Shown piece by piece: positions 43,232-51,575 of a stretch of 64,000 nucleotides of DNA. Numbering within the stretch: position 1 is the stretch's first letter; every line of letters begins with the position of its first letter. Origin of the DNA: an uncultured Bacteroidales bacterium (GTDB taxonomy: Bacteria; Bacteroidota; Bacteroidia; Bacteroidales; Bacteroidaceae); assembly GCA_947303715.1 (NCBI GenBank), contig CAMYYY010000003.1:1-64000 (forward strand). Reading direction: 5' to 3'. Under the pieces are notes generated by a model. That model searched no databases. It saw nothing but the letters and a program-made list of their open reading frames with translations, and was not told where the DNA came from. A program made the translations under genes and the position numbers.

Positions 43232-44605
43232 ATGCGCCAGCATATACAAGACGACGACCGCCTCTACACCTTTCTGCTCCCCGTCGTGAAGCGGACTGCA
43301 AGGCGTTGCTTCCGCCAGTTCCAAGTGAGCGGATGGGAGCGTGTGCCGCAGGATGGCAGCGTCATCTTCGTCACCAACCACACCTGTTCGCTCATGGATC
43401 CGTTGGTGATGCTGTTGGCCGAGGGAAAGAAGGTGGTCTTCATGGCGCGGGCCGACATGTTCCGCCGTCCTTCCGTCGCTCGCATCCTGCGCTGGCTCCG
43501 CATCCTGCCTATCTACCGCATCCGCGATGGCGTCAGCGCCGTCAAGTCGAACAGCGAGGCTATCGCTGAGGCTGTTGGCGTTCTGCATGACCGTTGTCCG
43601 CTTTGCCTTTATCCCGAGGGCACCCATCGTCCCAAACATTCGCTGTTGCCCCTCGGCAAGGGCGTCTGCCACATCGCTTTCGAGGCTGCCCGCGAGATAG
43701 GCGACGCCTGGCCCGTCTATATCGTCCCTGCGGGCATCGAGTACAGCGATTACTTCCGCTTCCGTCCTGACATGGAGTTGCAAATTGGCGAACCCATCAA
43801 TGTCACGGAGTTCGTGAAGAAAAGCCTCCCCCTTACCCCTCCTAAAGGAGGGGAGGCCAGCGGAGGTAATCAGTCCCCCCTCCTTCAGGAGGGGCAGTGG
43901 GGAGGCTCTGCCCGTGCCATGAACGCACTCCGCGAGCGGATTGCGGAGGGCATGCGGCCGCTCTTTACGTGGATTCCCGACGACGATGACTACGACGCCA
44001 TCTTCGAGCTGACCAAGCTCAGCGCAGCAGCACAGAAGGAGACGTCATCGCTTGACCGACGGCGCGACTACAACCAGTCCTTCATCGCCCGACTGCTTGC
44101 CCGGCGTGAAGCCGAACCCGAAGCCGCTCGCGGACTTTTTGCCGATGCTCTCCAATTTAAAAAGGAACGCGAGCGCGCCCGCGTGTCGGTCTATTCCACC
44201 CGCGTCTCTACGGCGAAGCGTTCTCTTGTCTTGCGGACCCTGCTCGCCCTTGTTTTGCTACCCGTTTGGTTGGCGTGTGCTATTGCTAGCCTGCCTGTCT
44301 GGTTCCCAGCCGAGTTACTGGCGGCCAAGGCGAAGGATGCCGCTTGGCGCAATACCCGCCGCTTTGGTATTTGCTTTATCTTGAAGCCCCTGCTGACAAT
44401 AATGGTAGCCATTTTGGCGTTCTTTTTCCTTCCTTGGTATTTCGCCCTATTCCTGACGATTCTCTTCTTCCTATGCCTTCCCTTAAAGGCCACTTACGAT
44501 GGCGCTGAGCGTTTGCGCCGCCTCATTTCCGACTGGCGCTGGCTCTTCCATCCCCGTCTTCGCCGCCTTTATGACAAACTCCCATTTGACGCGGTTAAGA
44601 ATTAA
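43232..44605 (+). CDS. PlsC-like 1-acylglycerol-3-phosphate acyltransferase
   Basis: A membrane-bound phospholipid acyltransferase. The acyltransferase block I is 'NHTCSLMDPLVML' (HX4D, here with His and Asp), and block III is 'LYPEGTHRPKHSLLPLGKG'. C-terminal to the catalytic domain are a basic linker and two or three hydrophobic helices at about 330-420. About 28 residues ('SLPLTPPKGGEASGGNQSPL' and on) after residue 198 stem from the GC-rich palindromic element. The substrate is likely lyso-phosphatidic acid, but related acyltransferases for other lipids have similar motifs. Confidence 0.85.
   Translation: MRQHIQDDDRLYTFLLPVVKRTARRCFRQFQVSGWERVPQDGSVIFVTNHTCSLMDPLVMLLAEGKKVVFMARADMFRRPSVARILRWLRILPIYRIRDGVSAVKSNSEAIAEAVGVLHDRCPLCLYPEGTHRPKHSLLPLGKGVCHIAFEAAREIGDAWPVYIVPAGIEYSDYFRFRPDMELQIGEPINVTEFVKKSLPLTPPKGGEASGGNQSPLLQEGQWGGSARAMNALRERIAEGMRPLFTWIPDDDDYDAIFELTKLSAAAQKETSSLDRRRDYNQSFIARLLARREAEPEAARGLFADALQFKKERERARVSVYSTRVSTAKRSLVLRTLLALVLLPVWLACAIASLPVWFPAELLAAKAKDAAWRNTRRFGICFILKPLLTIMVAILAFFFLPWYFALFLTILFFLCLPLKATYDGAERLRRLISDWRWLFHPRLRRLYDKLPFDAVKN
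43823..43907. repeat. GC-rich palindromic element in frame (acyltransferase)
   Basis: Bounded by 'agcctcccc' and 'ggggaggct', with two internal 'cccctcc..ggagggg' palindromes. It is a related subtype whose ends differ from the 'gagaccc' type. Confidence 0.8.
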
Positions 44606-44673
44606 GGGTTAAGAGTAAAGAAAAATTGAACAGAAACAGGATATTATCTGTACAGCGTAAGGGAATAAAAAGT

Positions 44674-44757
44674 TTTTCATCGCAGTGAAAACAATCTTTC
44701 ATTGCAGTGAAAACATTTAACCATCGCAATGAAAACATTTAATCATTGCGATGAAAG
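44674..44757. repeat. 22-bp dyad array (TTTCA/TGAAA)
   Basis: Four dyads centred at 44682.5, 44704.5, 44726.5 and 44748.5, exactly 22 bp apart. Interiors are 'tcgcag', 'ttgcag', 'tcgcaa' and 'ttgcga'; spacers are 6 nt and A/T-rich. The array lies between two convergent genes, just before their shared terminator. Nothing else is seen in 44606-44874. Confidence 0.85.
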
Positions 44758-44805
44758 AAAACCGGTAGGCCTCTTCTGCATCGCAGACAAAGCAAATCAA
44801 AAAAA

Positions 44806-44841
44806 GTAGAGACGTTATAATATGGCGTCTCTACCTTTTTT
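44806..44841. terminator. Bidirectional terminator
   Basis: A 9-bp stem 'gtagagacg'/'cgtctctac' has an A run on its left and a T run on its right, so it can end both the acyltransferase transcript and the convergent TlpA-like transcript. Confidence 0.85.
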
Positions 44842-44874
44842 TACTCCTCGTAGCCGTTGACCTTCAATCTTCGC

Positions 44875-45936
44875 TCATTTGCCAAAAACATCTTGTAGTT
44901 TCGTTTTTAGTTGCGTTCCATAGATGTTGCGTGCTATAATTGTGCCATCTGGTGCAAAGAGGATAGTATGAGGGATAGCATCTATACCGTAAAATGTGCT
45001 AGGAGTATCTTGAGCATTAATGATTTGCGGATATGGAATGTCCAGTTCAGAGATGGCTTGTTTTGTTTTTTCAGGTTCGTCACGGACGGCAATGCCAAGC
45101 ACCGTAAGCCCCTTTTCCTGATACTGCTGATGGATGGCTATCAAGTCGGGTATTTGTTGTCGACACGGGCCACACCATGAGGCCCAGAAGTCTGCAAGTA
45201 CGTAATTCCCGCGGCCAACAAAATCGGACAAGTGTGTCTTTTTTCCATTGTACTCAACCGAGAAATCTACAAACTGTTTGCCTATCCAGGTCTGTGCACA
45301 AATTTCCATCTTTGCTTTTGTTTCTGAAAGAAAGCTGGCAAGTCTGGGATTATCGTTAAACTTCGGATTCATCTTCCCAAGTAGTTCGAGCCAGAGTTCT
45401 GGCGGCAAGGATACAACAGCTATATCGGTCAGTATATTCACTCCAAGCATGTCGTTTGTATGGTGGCTGATAAAGTCAAAGATAAGTTTATTTCCTATCG
45501 AATCGGCCTCTTCCTCACTTCGTTTGCCACTTTTAAGATCTTCTACGTTCTGTTTAATTGCAAGGTTGAACCGATTGAGTTCGTCGCATATGTGAGTACC
45601 GCTTAATCGCAATTTTCCATCTTCGTCGCAGCCGTCCATGTGGGTTGTTCCCTTGTCAATGTAAAGGGTATATCGTTGAAAACTATTGTCATCGGCTTCA
45701 ATCATGCAAATACACATATCCGTGAGCCTTCCCTTGACGGGTTGCATCACGCCATTTTCTACTTGTGCCTTGGCTATAGTATCAGTTGTTAGCAAGTCAA
45801 TAATATGCACGGCTCCCGTATAGTCTGGTTTTCCGATGTTGCCTTCCACGCAATAATTTGTGTACTGTTTCTGACATGCCACCAATATTACTAGCAATGT
45901 CATTAATAATGCTAAATCCTTTGTTATGATTCTCAT
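44875..45936 (-). CDS. TlpA-like thioredoxin-fold lipoprotein with DUF4369-like domain
   Basis: A periplasmic thiol:disulfide oxidoreductase. From the MRIITKD start (residue 9 of the tracked ORF) a lipoprotein signal ends in 'LLVILVAC'. Residues up to about 210 resemble the DUF4369 domain common in Bacteroidales TlpA proteins. The thioredoxin domain follows, with the redox motif in 'FWASWCGPCRQQIPDL' and cis-Pro region 'YGIDAIPHTILFAPDGTII'. A weak promoter (TTACTTTG on the minus strand at 46015-46022) lies upstream. Confidence 0.87.
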   Translation of the reverse strand: MRIITKDLALLMTLLVILVACQKQYTNYCVEGNIGKPDYTGAVHIIDLLTTDTIAKAQVENGVMQPVKGRLTDMCICMIEADDNSFQRYTLYIDKGTTHMDGCDEDGKLRLSGTHICDELNRFNLAIKQNVEDLKSGKRSEEEADSIGNKLIFDFISHHTNDMLGVNILTDIAVVSLPPELWLELLGKMNPKFNDNPRLASFLSETKAKMEICAQTWIGKQFVDFSVEYNGKKTHLSDFVGRGNYVLADFWASWCGPCRQQIPDLIAIHQQYQEKGLTVLGIAVRDEPEKTKQAISELDIPYPQIINAQDTPSTFYGIDAIPHTILFAPDGTIIARNIYGTQLKTKLQDVFGK

Positions 45937-46080
45937 TTTCTCTTTTAATTCCTCTTTCAATTATCAGAAACTTTCTTTCTCTTTCTATTAGACAAGGCGA
46001 GAAAAAAAAGGTTGCAAAGTAAACTACAATTGTGCCCTTGTTAAAAACAAAAAATAGGGTTACGGAATCTAAACATTACA

Positions 46081-46157
46081 AGGTGAGAGGTTAAAGTGGC
46101 TTGCAGCGCCAGACCTTTCTCTAACCTCTCACTTCTAACTTCTCACTTCTAACTTCT
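46081..46157. repeat. GAGAGGTTAAAG inverted-arm spacer
   Basis: 'gtgagaggttaaag' faces 'ctctaacctctcac' and further 'ttctaacttctcac' repeats across about 30 nt, downstream of galE. Confidence 0.65.
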
Positions 46158-47174
46158 TTACCCCTCGTAGCCGTTGGGGTTGTTCTTCTGCCAGTTCCAG
46201 CTGTCGCGGCACATTTCGTCGATGCCGTACTCGGCTTTCCAGCCCAGTTCGCGCTCGGCCTTGGCAGGGTCGCTGTAGCAGGTGGCGATGTCGCCCGGAC
46301 GACGGGGCTTGATGGCGTAGGGGACGGGGACGCCGTTGACGCGCTCGAAGGCGTGGACGATGTCAAGGACGCTGTAGCCGTGGCCGGTGCCGAGGTTGTA
46401 GATGGCGAGGCCGCACTTGCGCTCGATGGCCTTGAGGGCGCTGACGTGGCCGCGAGCAAGGTCAACGACGTGGATGTAGTCGCGTACGCCGGTACCGTCG
46501 GGGGTGTCGTAGTCGTTGCCGAAGACGCCCAGCTCGGGGCGCTTGCCGACAGCCACCTGGGTGATGTAGGGCATGAGGTTGTTGGGGATTCCGTTGGGAT
46601 TCTCGCCGATACGGCCGGAGGGATGGGCGCCGATGGGGTTGAAGTAGCGCAGCAGCACCACGTTCCACTCGGGGTCGGCAGCCTGCATGTCCATCATAAT
46701 CTGCTCGAGCATGCTCTTCGTCTGGCCGTAAGGATTGGTGCAATGGCCCTTGGGGCACTCCTCGGTAATGGGAATTTGGGCGGGGTTGCCATAGACAGTA
46801 GCGGAGGAGGAGAAAATGATGTTCTTGCAGCCGTGCTCGCGCATGACGTCAAGCAGAACCAGCGTACCAGAGATGTTGTTCTCGTAGTATTCAAGGGGCT
46901 TGGCGACGCTTTCGCCGACGGCTTTCAGTCCGGCAAAGTGGATGCAGGCGTCGAAGGTGAACTGGCTGAAGACCTCCTCGAGGCCCTTGCGGTCGCGGAT
47001 ATCGACTTGCATGAAGGGAATGACGGCTCCGCAGATGGCAGAGACGCGTTCGAGCGACTTGGGGTTGCTGTTGCACAGGTTGTCGATGACGACCACTTCG
47101 TGGCCTGCGTTGTGTAATTCAATCAAGGTGTGGGAGCCAATGAATCCGGCTCCGCCGGTGACGAGAATCTTCAT
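46158..47174 (-). CDS. galE: UDP-glucose 4-epimerase
   Basis: Interconverts UDP-glucose and UDP-galactose with bound NAD. The Rossmann motif is 'ILVTGGAGFIGSHTLIEL', the Ser-Ala-Thr region 'IIFSSSATVYG', and the YxxxK catalytic pair is in 'TNPYGQTKSMLEQ'. The 338 residues match GalE. It lies downstream of the rnf operon after a 168-bp spacer with a CACGAAT-type repeat and may have its own transcript. Confidence 0.95.
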   Translation of the reverse strand: MKILVTGGAGFIGSHTLIELHNAGHEVVVIDNLCNSNPKSLERVSAICGAVIPFMQVDIRDRKGLEEVFSQFTFDACIHFAGLKAVGESVAKPLEYYENNISGTLVLLDVMREHGCKNIIFSSSATVYGNPAQIPITEECPKGHCTNPYGQTKSMLEQIMMDMQAADPEWNVVLLRYFNPIGAHPSGRIGENPNGIPNNLMPYITQVAVGKRPELGVFGNDYDTPDGTGVRDYIHVVDLARGHVSALKAIERKCGLAIYNLGTGHGYSVLDIVHAFERVNGVPVPYAIKPRRPGDIATCYSDPAKAERELGWKAEYGIDEMCRDSWNWQKNNPNGYEG

Positions 47175-47210
47175 GGAATTAATTGAAAAATAAAATTAAG
47201 AATTAAAGAT

Positions 47211-47330
47211 TATGTCTGCGACGCTACATGAATCATCACGAATGAACCATGAATCATTCATAAATAAAAAAGTATTCGTGATAAATTCGTGTTCATTTAT
47301 GGATATTCGTGTTACGCCGTAGGCATTCGT
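47211..47330. repeat. CACGAAT/ATTCGTG element, third copy
   Basis: 'tctgcgacgctacatgaatc' to 'attcgtgttacgccgtagg' is a diverged copy of the element duplicated upstream of argH. Several 'cacgaat' units face 'attcgtg' units. Confidence 0.75.
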
Positions 47331-47342
47331 GAAAATAAAGAA

Positions 47343-47960
47343 CTAACTAAAAAACTCTGCTATACCTTTGTCCATGCCGCTGAAACCCATGAAGGCCAAA
47401 GCGAGGAGTCCGGCCACGATGAGGGCGATGGCCATACCTTGCATGCCCTTCGGGATGCGGACGAGGCTGAGTTGCTCGCGGATGCCGGCAAAGACGATGA
47501 GGGCGAGGGCAAAGCCGATGGCGGTAAAGAGGGCGTAGAGGGTCCCCGTCAGCAGGTTGGGTTCGAGGCCTTGGGCATTATAAGTGCCGTTGGCGACGAG
47601 GATGCTGACGCCGAGGATGCAGCAGTTGGTAGTGATAAGCGGGAGGAAAACACCCAGCGCCTGATAGAGCGCGGGGCTGAGTTTCTTCAGCACAATTTCG
47701 ACCGTCTGCACCAGCGCAGCAATGACAAGGATGAACACAATGGTCTGCAAGTAGCCCAGCCCGAGGGGATTGAGCAGCCAAACTTGAAGCAGATACGTCA
47801 CGACGGTGGCAATGACTAGCACAAAGGTGACGGCAAGGCCCATGCCCTTAGCGGTCTCAATCTTCTTCGACACGCCGAGGAACGGGCAGATGCCGAGGAA
47901 CTGGGACAATACGATGTTGTTGACCAGAATGGCGGAGATGAATATCAGTATGTATGCCAT
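47343..47960 (-). CDS. rnfA: Rnf complex subunit RnfA
   Basis: An integral membrane subunit of the Rnf complex, which couples electron flow between reduced ferredoxin and NAD+ to ion transport. The 205 residues form six helices. 'NNIVLSQFLGICPFLGVSKK' and 'LITTNCCILGVS' match RnfA/NqrE; the Cys pairs in these helices hold the intramembrane iron centre. It is the last gene of the operon, 5 bp after rnfE. Confidence 0.93.
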   Translation of the reverse strand: MAYILIFISAILVNNIVLSQFLGICPFLGVSKKIETAKGMGLAVTFVLVIATVVTYLLQVWLLNPLGLGYLQTIVFILVIAALVQTVEIVLKKLSPALYQALGVFLPLITTNCCILGVSILVANGTYNAQGLEPNLLTGTLYALFTAIGFALALIVFAGIREQLSLVRIPKGMQGMAIALIVAGLLALAFMGFSGMDKGIAEFFS

Positions 47961-47965
47961 GACGT

Positions 47966-48547
47966 TTATTTCTTAACAAGGTTGAACAGGGCAATGAGGA
48001 AGCCGAGGGTGATGAAAGCACCGGGGGCAAGGACGAACACCAGCATGTTGGTGGAGGCTGGCAGGATGGTGAGACCGAAAATGGAGCCTGTGCCCAGCAG
48101 CTCGCGCAGCGCACCCAACAGGGTGAGGGCAATGGTGAAACCAAAGCCCATGCCCAGACCATCAAAGAGCGAGGGCACGGGGCGGTTCTTGGCGGCGAAG
48201 GCTTCGGCGCGGCCCAGAATGATGCAGTTCACTACGATAAGCGGGATGAAGAGGCCCAGCGTGGCGTAGAGTTCGGGAAGGAAAGCCTGCATGAGCATCT
48301 GCAGCGCCGTGACAAACGAAGCAATGACGACAATATAGGCAGGAATGTGTACCTTGTCGGGGATGAGGTTGCGGAGCAGCGAGATGACCACGTTCGAGCA
48401 GACGAGCACGAACGTAGTGGCCAGACCCATCGACATACCGTTGATTGCCGATGAGGTGGTGCCCAGCGTAGGACACATACCCAGCAGGAGGACAAACGTG
48501 GGGTTCTCCTTGATGATACCGTTGAGAAAAACTTTCAAATTGTTCAT
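47966..48547 (-). CDS. rnfE: Rnf complex subunit RnfE
   Basis: A paralogue of RnfA (193 residues, six helices) with 'NPTFVLLLGMCPTLGTTSSA' and 'PLIVVNCIILGRAEAFA'. It faces RnfA with opposite topology in the complex. It follows rnfG by 19 bp. Confidence 0.93.
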   Translation of the reverse strand: MNNLKVFLNGIIKENPTFVLLLGMCPTLGTTSSAINGMSMGLATTFVLVCSNVVISLLRNLIPDKVHIPAYIVVIASFVTALQMLMQAFLPELYATLGLFIPLIVVNCIILGRAEAFAAKNRPVPSLFDGLGMGFGFTIALTLLGALRELLGTGSIFGLTILPASTNMLVFVLAPGAFITLGFLIALFNLVKK

Positions 48548-48566
48548 AGTGTGTACCTCCTATTCG

Positions 48567-49241
48567 TTAATCGTGATGCTGTGAAGTGGCTGAGGTGGCA
48601 GCGTCGGCCTGTTGGCCGCGGAAAACATTATAGGCATTCTGGACGGCACGCAGGAAGGCGCGCGAGGTGATGGTGGAGGCGGTGATGGCATCCACGTCGC
48701 CCCCGTCCTTGCTGACAGTAAGCTTGCTGGTGGTGGGGTTCATGCCGACGATATTGTGGTTGCCTGCAGGGTCGGGATTGCCGAAAAAAACCTTCGAAAA
48801 GCCGCCCACCTTCTTCTCCGATGAGGTGGAGGCAGTGCGGAACCATTCGCCGGCACGAGCGCCGAGGCCAGGAGTCTCGGCGTGTTCCATAACCTGATAG
48901 CCCAGAATCTCGCCGTCGTTGGCAAAGCCCACGAGTACGACGATGTCGCCGCCAAAGCCCGCCTTGTCGGTGGAGCGGATAGCCGTTCCGGCATAGGAGC
49001 CGTCGGCGCAGGTGACGGCAAACAGCGTGTAGCCGTCCTGTTCCGTTTCCTTAACAGATACTTCTTCGCCCGCATCGATGCGGAGCACGGACTTGATGCC
49101 GTCGGACTGGTTCTTTTCCTTAATGGTCTTAATGGGCTCTTGAGTGACGCTGTTGATGAAGGCCAGCAGCGCAGCCGCTACGAGCGCAATAATGGTGAGC
49201 GAAAACACCATATTCTTCAGGGATGATGTAAGCCGTTTCAT
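48567..49241 (-). CDS. rnfG: Rnf complex subunit RnfG
   Basis: A periplasmic FMN-binding subunit with one N-terminal helix. The covalent flavin site is the Thr in 'DAITASTITSRAF'. The 224 residues are typical. It overlaps rnfD by 4 bp. Confidence 0.93.
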   Translation of the reverse strand: MKRLTSSLKNMVFSLTIIALVAAALLAFINSVTQEPIKTIKEKNQSDGIKSVLRIDAGEEVSVKETEQDGYTLFAVTCADGSYAGTAIRSTDKAGFGGDIVVLVGFANDGEILGYQVMEHAETPGLGARAGEWFRTASTSSEKKVGGFSKVFFGNPDPAGNHNIVGMNPTTSKLTVSKDGGDVDAITASTITSRAFLRAVQNAYNVFRGQQADAATSATSQHHD

Positions 49242-50212
49242 TTCTTGACCTCCTTTGCAAAGCGTTTGGGTTTACAAGCATTGTTGATGAGCGGAGTGAA
49301 GCCGTTCATGATGAGAATGGCGAATGACATTCCCTCGGGGTAGGAGCCGAACAGACGGATGCAGACGACAAGGAAGCCGATGCAAGCGCCATAGATGAGC
49401 ATGCCCTTGTGGGTCATGGGCGAGGTGACGTAGTCCGTAGCCATAAAGACGGCTCCGAGCATCATTCCACCAGCCAAGAGGTGCTTGAGGCTGAGCAGGC
49501 AAATGTCGGCAAAGGGCATCTTGCCTTGGATGATGTAGAAGACAACGCCGAATACAAAGGCGCTGCAGAGAATGCTGACGGGGATGTGCCAGCTGATGAC
49601 CTTGGCGATAAGCAGGATGACGAAGCCGACGAGGAGCAGTAAGGCGCTTACTTCGCCCAGCGAGCCGCCGATGTTACCGAAGAACAGGTCGCCGAGGTTG
49701 GCGCCCTGGAGGTCAGCTAATGGTGTAGCTCCCGTTGTGGCATCGGCATAGACGAAGGGGTTCTGCTGATGGGGCTCGGGCCAAGTCGTCATTTTCACGG
49801 GGAAGGAAATGAGCAGGAACACGCGGCCCAGCAGAGCAGGGTTGAAGATGTTGTTACCCAAGCCTCCGAAAGACATCTTGCCCACGCCGATGGCAAACAG
49901 CGCACCCATTATAATAATGTAAAGCGGCAGGTTGCTCGGCAGGTTAAACGCCAGCAGCAGGCCTGTGACGATGGCCGATCCGTCGGAAAGCGTCGTCTTG
50001 TTGTTCTTAAGAATGTACTTGTTGATAGCCCACTCAAACAGCATGCACGAGGCTACCGACGTGAGCGTCACAATTACTGCCCCCAAGCCGAACACATAGA
50101 ACGACCAGAGCATGGCGGGCAGCAGGGCGACAACGACCCAATCCATGTTCCGCCGAATGCTGTCGCCGCTGTGTACATGGGGCGACAGGGATACTTTCAG
50201 TTTATTTGACAT
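49238..50212 (-). CDS. rnfD: Rnf complex subunit RnfD
   Basis: A multi-helix membrane subunit of 324 residues. The Thr that carries FMN is in 'ADATTGATPLADL'. 'GGMMLGAVFMATDYVTSPMT' is conserved in the RnfD/NqrB family. The gene follows rnfC by 31 bp. Confidence 0.94.
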   Translation of the reverse strand: MSNKLKVSLSPHVHSGDSIRRNMDWVVVALLPAMLWSFYVFGLGAVIVTLTSVASCMLFEWAINKYILKNNKTTLSDGSAIVTGLLLAFNLPSNLPLYIIIMGALFAIGVGKMSFGGLGNNIFNPALLGRVFLLISFPVKMTTWPEPHQQNPFVYADATTGATPLADLQGANLGDLFFGNIGGSLGEVSALLLLVGFVILLIAKVISWHIPVSILCSAFVFGVVFYIIQGKMPFADICLLSLKHLLAGGMMLGAVFMATDYVTSPMTHKGMLIYGACIGFLVVCIRLFGSYPEGMSFAILIMNGFTPLINNACKPKRFAKEVKK

Positions 50213-50243
50213 AATGCGATTTACTATTTTGATGATTTACTGT

Positions 50244-51575
50244 TTACGATTTGGCTGCACGGGCGCGGATAATTCCTCCGACGGTGCCCTTGCCCATGCG
50301 AATCCAGTCCAGAAGCGGACGGTGGGCAGGACAGGTGAACTGGCAGCTGCCGCACTCGATGCACGTCATGATTTGTTCAGCCTCAGCACGCTCCCATTCG
50401 GTGTGCTCAGAGAGTTTTTGCAGCAGATAGGGCTCCAGTCCCATGGGGCAGACGGTGACGCACTTCGAGCAACGGATGCAGGGTTGTGCCTCGCCGCGCA
50501 AGGATTCCTTCTCTGTCATCAGCAGGATGCCGGAACTGCCCTTGCAAACGGGGACGTCGGTGTTGAGCAGCGCCTTGCCCATCATGGGGCCGCCACCGAT
50601 GACCTTTCCTGTATCCTCGGGCATGCCGCCTGCTTTCTCAATGAGCATGCTCATGGGAGTGCCCATGCGAGTGAGCAGATTCTTCGGTTCAGCCACGCTC
50701 TTGCCCGTGACGGTGACCACGCGTTCGAAGAGGGGCTTATTCTTCATCACGGCCTCGTAGATGGCGAAGGCGGTGCCGACATTCTGCACGATAGCGCCCA
50801 CGTCGGCGGGTAATGCCGGCGGATTGGGAACCTGACGGTTGACGACAGCATCGATAAGCTGCTTCTCACCTCCCTGTGGATATTTTACACGGAGCGGGCA
50901 AACCTCTATGCCGACAAAGCCTTTGGCTTTTTCCTGCATGAGGGCAATGGCATCGGGCTTGTTGTTTTCAATGGCTATGTAGGCTTTCTTCACGCCGACG
51001 GCTTTCATGATGAGGTTGACACCAATGAGGATTTCTTCGGACTTCTCCATCATCAGGCTGTGGTCAGCTGTGAGATAAGGCTCGCATTCAACGGCGTTGA
51101 TGATGACTACATCGACGGGTGTGCGGGGACTGAGTTTGACATGAGCAGGGAAGCAAGCGCCACCCATGCCAACGATGCCCGCCTCCTGTATGCGAGCCAC
51201 AATTTCCTTTGGCTCCAGGGGCGTATCGTGAACGATATTCGTGCTACGGTCGATACTCGGTTCCCATTCGTCGCCATCCACATCGATGATAATGGCGGGC
51301 TTGCGATAGCCGCTGGCATCAATGACTGTGTCAATCTTGGCTACCTTGCCAGATACGGATGAGTGGATGGGGGCTGAGACAAAACCTCCAGCATCGGCAA
51401 TCTTCGTGCCCACTTTCACAAGGGCACCCTTGGCAACGCAAGGGACGGCAGGGGCACCGATATGCTGCGATAAGGGAAATATGGCCTGCTTGGGCAGATC
51501 CATGACCTCAATCTTCTTTCCCGCTGACAGCTTGTTTTCTTCGGGATGAACTCCTCCTATTCTGAATGTTTTCAT
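50244..51575 (-). CDS. rnfC: Rnf complex subunit RnfC
   Basis: The soluble NADH- and flavin-binding subunit. It has an N-terminal barrel-sandwich region, a NuoF-like fold ('GMGGACFPAHVKLSP' is the glycine-rich flavin/NADH loop) and two C-terminal [4Fe-4S] motifs ('CIRCSKCVTVCP' and 'CIECGSCQFTCP'). The 443 residues are the compact form. It overlaps rnfB by 4 bp. Confidence 0.95.
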   Translation of the reverse strand: MKTFRIGGVHPEENKLSAGKKIEVMDLPKQAIFPLSQHIGAPAVPCVAKGALVKVGTKIADAGGFVSAPIHSSVSGKVAKIDTVIDASGYRKPAIIIDVDGDEWEPSIDRSTNIVHDTPLEPKEIVARIQEAGIVGMGGACFPAHVKLSPRTPVDVVIINAVECEPYLTADHSLMMEKSEEILIGVNLIMKAVGVKKAYIAIENNKPDAIALMQEKAKGFVGIEVCPLRVKYPQGGEKQLIDAVVNRQVPNPPALPADVGAIVQNVGTAFAIYEAVMKNKPLFERVVTVTGKSVAEPKNLLTRMGTPMSMLIEKAGGMPEDTGKVIGGGPMMGKALLNTDVPVCKGSSGILLMTEKESLRGEAQPCIRCSKCVTVCPMGLEPYLLQKLSEHTEWERAEAEQIMTCIECGSCQFTCPAHRPLLDWIRMGKGTVGGIIRARAAKS

